A stretch of DNA of 64,000 nucleotides from Mytilus galloprovincialis (lineage: Eukaryota > Mollusca > Bivalvia > Mytilida > Mytilidae), in NCBI RefSeq assembly GCF_965363235.1, contig NC_134838.1:15656441-15720440 (forward strand). Direction: 5' to 3'. The notes beneath the pieces are model-generated. The model saw only the letters and a program-made list of their open reading frames with translations, was not told the DNA's origin and did not search any database. The translations under genes and the position numbers were made by a program. Shown here in pieces: positions 60,980-64,000 of this stretch (within the stretch, counting starts at the first letter, position 1; the number at the start of each line of letters is the position of its first letter).

Positions 60980-61735
60980 TCATCCAACACTGAAGTTGTA
61001 TAATCTAAATATGGGATTTCTGTTCTTATAACAACCCAGCACTGAAAGTATGAACTAAATTTGGGATTTCTATACTCATAACAACCCAGCACTGAAAGTA
61101 TGAACTAAATATGGGATTTCTATACTCATAACAACCCAGCACTGAAAGTATGACTAAATATGGGATTTCTGTTCTTATAACAACCCAGCACTGAAAGTAT
61201 GAACTAAATTTGGGATTTCTATACTCATAACAACCCAGCACTGAAAGTATGAACTAAATATGGGATTTCTATACTCATAACAACCCAGCACTGAAAGTAT
61301 GACTAAATATGGGATTTCTGTTCTTATAACAACCCAGCACTGAAAGTATGAACTAAATATGGGACTTCTGTTCTTATAATAACCCAGCACTGAAAGTATG
61401 AACTAAATTTGGGATTTCTGTCCTCAAAACAACCCAGCACTGAAAGTATGAACTAAATATGGGATTTCTATCCTCATAACAACCCAGCACTGAAAGTATG
61501 CACTAAATATGGGATTTCTATCCTCATAACAACCCAGCACTGAAAGTATGAACTAAATATGGGATTTCTATCCTCATAACAACCCAGCACTGAAAGTATG
61601 CACTAAATATGGGATTTCTATCCTCATAACAACCCAGCACTGAAAGTATGCACTAAATATGGGATTTCTATCCTCATAACAACCCAGCACTGAAAGTATG
61701 AACTAAATATATGATTCCTATCATCACAGCTATCC
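60980..61735. repeat. 50-bp satellite, 14 clear copies plus degenerate edges
   Basis: Each unit holds 'acccagcactgaaagtatg' and then a variable half ('aactaaatatgggatttct' plus 'atcctcataac' or a variant). Units are 49 or 50 bp. Copies 1-3 and 4-6 repeat as a 149-bp trimer (variants ttt / ata / 'gactaaat' in the same order). Copies 9-13 form a second, more uniform block with 'cctcat'. The minus-strand open frames across it are produced by the period and are not genes. Confidence 0.9.
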
Positions 61736-62003
61736 AATGATATATACTAAGTATTTCAAGTATGGGATACTTTTCCTCATGGGCCCCAGAGACACTGAAG
61801 CCATAACCATTATTAGAGATTCTGATGTTGACATTTTGACAAACTTTATAAATGCTATCAGAACAAGGATGTTGTAATTTATAATCTATATAAAATAGCA
61901 TGGCTAACTTGTGCAGTTTGGTTTAAGCTACTTCAAGCACATTTAACTGAACTATCTTGATAATGTGATGCCGGATCAACCTATGCATATATTCTACCTA
62001 TCT

Positions 62004-62230
62004 TAACACTGTACCCTTTATAACGCAGACCAATACCACAACCATCCTAACACTGCACACTGTCATACCAATCCCCACATTGAAGCTTATGCACATCTTA
62101 CAAACTATGTGATACCACTGTGGGCACATCATCTGGGCATTTTTTAAACCACTTTTATCATACATATCCCGACACTGTAACCTATACAACACAGACCAAC
62201 AACACAACGATTCTAACACTATGCGTTCCT
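62004..62230. repeat. Imperfect ~60-bp duplication, 167 bp apart
   Basis: 62004-62065 ('aacactgtaccctttataac', 'gcagaccaataccacaacc') resembles 62171-62230 ('gacactgtaacctatacaac', 'acagaccaacaacacaacg'). Both contain 'ctaacact'. It may be a decayed outlier of the neighbouring satellite. Confidence 0.5.
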
Positions 62231-64000
62231 ATCTTGGCCCCCAGTGTGACTATGATAGTTTATAATATATATGTAATTGCAGAATGTCTGCAGTCTGAAC
62301 AGCAAGCTATCTTTTTGTAGTAAAGATGATGAACATTTAATCTGTTCCCTCATCTGTGCCATAAATTACAAAGATGTAATAGTATTTCTGTGTAGTATAA
62401 ACTTTACATCTGGCTGCAATGCCAACAATTTCATTCTTCTTTAATATTATAAATTATCAGCAATTAAGAAATAACTTCATCATTTTAATTACTCTCTGTT
62501 TGCAATTCATAAATTTTTGAATCATTTATTAAAAATAGCAGTTTTATTTTGAATTTAGAAATCTGTATAATTTCTGTACGAGATATATAAATGCCCCCAT
62601 TGATTCAATTTTTAGCAGCTGCCAGATTTGATATCTAGAAGATGATAATTGAGGACAAGACTTCTTTTGACTTCTTTGAAGGGAAGGATGCCTCATGTTG
62701 TGTTTAAAAATCACGACATTTAGCTTCATTATCGGTAGAAAACCATGTTTCCGTAAATTTTAAAAAGAACATACTATGATTTTTTTCTACAAGTAATGAT
62801 AGTCAGTTCGGAGTACAAGATAAAAGTCAAGGACTATCTAATTTTCAGATTAATTTTAGTTATCTTTTGTATTAGCTTTTCCTGGTCTTTAATGAAACAG
62901 CCTTCAAAATATTTTAAAAGAATGACAGAAGATGTGGTGTTTACAATGAGACGGCAATCCAATGGCACAGGATTACCAAGAATGTCATTTTTAGCTGTGA
63001 TGCTGCACATTTTTTTGTTGTTGCAAATATAGGAACACTTTTTTTTTTTTTATCACAAAGTTTAATCTAATCCTGGCTGCACTCCCTGTAACTCATATCT
63101 ATATATTAGTTTTACCTAATTTCATATAAAATCATCACATTAAGATTCGCTATAGATTTCTCTAAAATCAACACTCAACATCTTCAAAAAAACCCTGTTA
63201 ATATCTGATATGATGGATTATCTGTGGTGATATTATATGGTAATAAAAGTTATAACAACTTCCTATGGATTCTGCTAAACCCATAAACTATGTATCCAAT
63301 CTAAGTTCCTGTCTATAATTGCACCTGGTGAGAGCCCAGAGTGCATAAAATGCATTAACACATTTTTTATCTCTTAATATGCCACAAGTTTTCAGCATAA
63401 TGGCTTTTAATTTCACCAAAAAATGTGAATAGTGCGAATTTAAACAATTTTTATCTTTATGTTATGTTTTTTCTACAATAAGTGACAAAAATAACAAAAT
63501 TTAAACAGCTAAACATTTAATGTCTTTTGTTAACAAGAGATTTCAGAACTTTGAAATACCGCTTGATAAATCTTGTTGAAGGCCCTTAGTAACCGTGTCA
63601 TATGTATGACTTTTCAAGCCTAAGAATAATTCAGAGCACAACATATATTGTATCGACACTCATATTTATTGTGTTTTTATGTGTTGAAGGATTGCTGTCT
63701 TATTGGTTTTTACCCCAAAGCTTCTTTTATTCATTCACATTAGGTAAAGGACATTGAGAATCTGAAAATGCTTTGCATATACAGCTTATAAGAAGGTTTG
63801 ATACCTGAATATCAAGACACTTTTGATTTGTAGTTGCTGAGAAAAAAGAGAGGAAAGTTTCATATCTGCGTATTTATATCAAAGCAAATGACAGGACTGT
63901 ATTAATCAAATTTGATTGGTTCAATCAATCAAAATTTTCAAAGTCAGCAGTTTCAACTTAAATTGATGACCTTTAATAGTTGTCCATTTCTACGAAAAGT
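62231..64000. other. No gene seen
   Basis: AT-rich. A short repeat tail ('gaagatgtggtgtttacaatg') lies at about 62928-62975. Frames at 62544-62729 and 62796-63032 have no motif. It is probably still within the prickle intron or upstream region. Confidence 0.45.

Noticed and set aside
61026-61390. Minus-strand frames repeating 'SSYFQCWVV'
   Set aside because: Created by the 50-bp satellite; the frame shifts with each unit and there is no start or splice context.
58050-64000. Search for the missing 5' prickle exons (end of N-terminus, WVPPG-type residues)
   Set aside because: Candidate words such as the one near 58570 do not give the conserved residues or a proper donor. The exons are probably beyond the window.

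Overview
The window looks like AT-rich nuclear DNA of a bivalve mollusc, most likely a mussel of the Mytilus type. Long introns separate short exons that match animal families, and the spaces between are packed with dispersed repeats that I recognise as typical of mussel genomes (the 'gctcacctggcc / ggctctcaagagcc' element, the 'gatgtggtatgattgccaatgagac' tails, and a reverse-transcriptase element carrying YGVYISQL). No searches were run. Gene names rest on reading the translated exons.

Layout. (1) 1-6.4 kb: no gene; a repeat with three ~500-bp units, then a ~700-bp direct duplication of retroelement 3' ends. (2) 6.66-12.56 kb, minus: a complete four-exon LSM3 gene (103 aa) with a hAT-like element in its first intron. 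(3) 12.6-16.4 kb: the space between divergent LSM3 and TMEM209. It holds a candidate shared promoter with an ETS-type site, a small inverted-repeat element, a retroelement tail, and a 2.17-kb DNA transposon (36-bp inverted repeats, TAA on both sides) with two convergent small zinc-finger ORFs. (4) 16.43-28.70 kb, plus: a complete 15-exon TMEM209 gene (580 aa) with a truncated LINE, a foldback and several repeat tails in its introns. (5) 28.9-37.6 kb: no host gene; a nest of reverse-transcriptase element copies, including one inserted into another, then remnants of a repeated transposon-like protein family. (6) 37.70-47.22 kb, plus: an eight-exon gene that I assembled from splice sites and phase. 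It encodes an unrecognised 353-aa single-pass membrane protein with a signal peptide, six ectodomain cysteines and repeated tyrosine motifs in the tail. (7) 47.3-53.9 kb: repeats, a ~500-bp inverted-repeat element and a 60-bp tandem repeat. (8) 53.98-58.05 kb, minus: the 3' three exons of a prickle gene (end of PET, three LIM domains, CaaX box); its 5' exons are not visible. (9) 58-64 kb: probable prickle intron or upstream DNA, with a 50-bp satellite that partly has a three-unit higher-order period.

The four host genes have unrelated jobs: U6/decapping RNA metabolism (LSM3), nuclear-envelope protein (TMEM209), an unknown receptor-like protein, and planar cell polarity (prickle). LSM3 and TMEM209 are head to head and may share regulation. 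The membrane-protein gene and prickle are tail to tail. The best candidates for something undescribed are the receptor-like gene and the 2.17-kb transposon with convergent zinc-finger ORFs.
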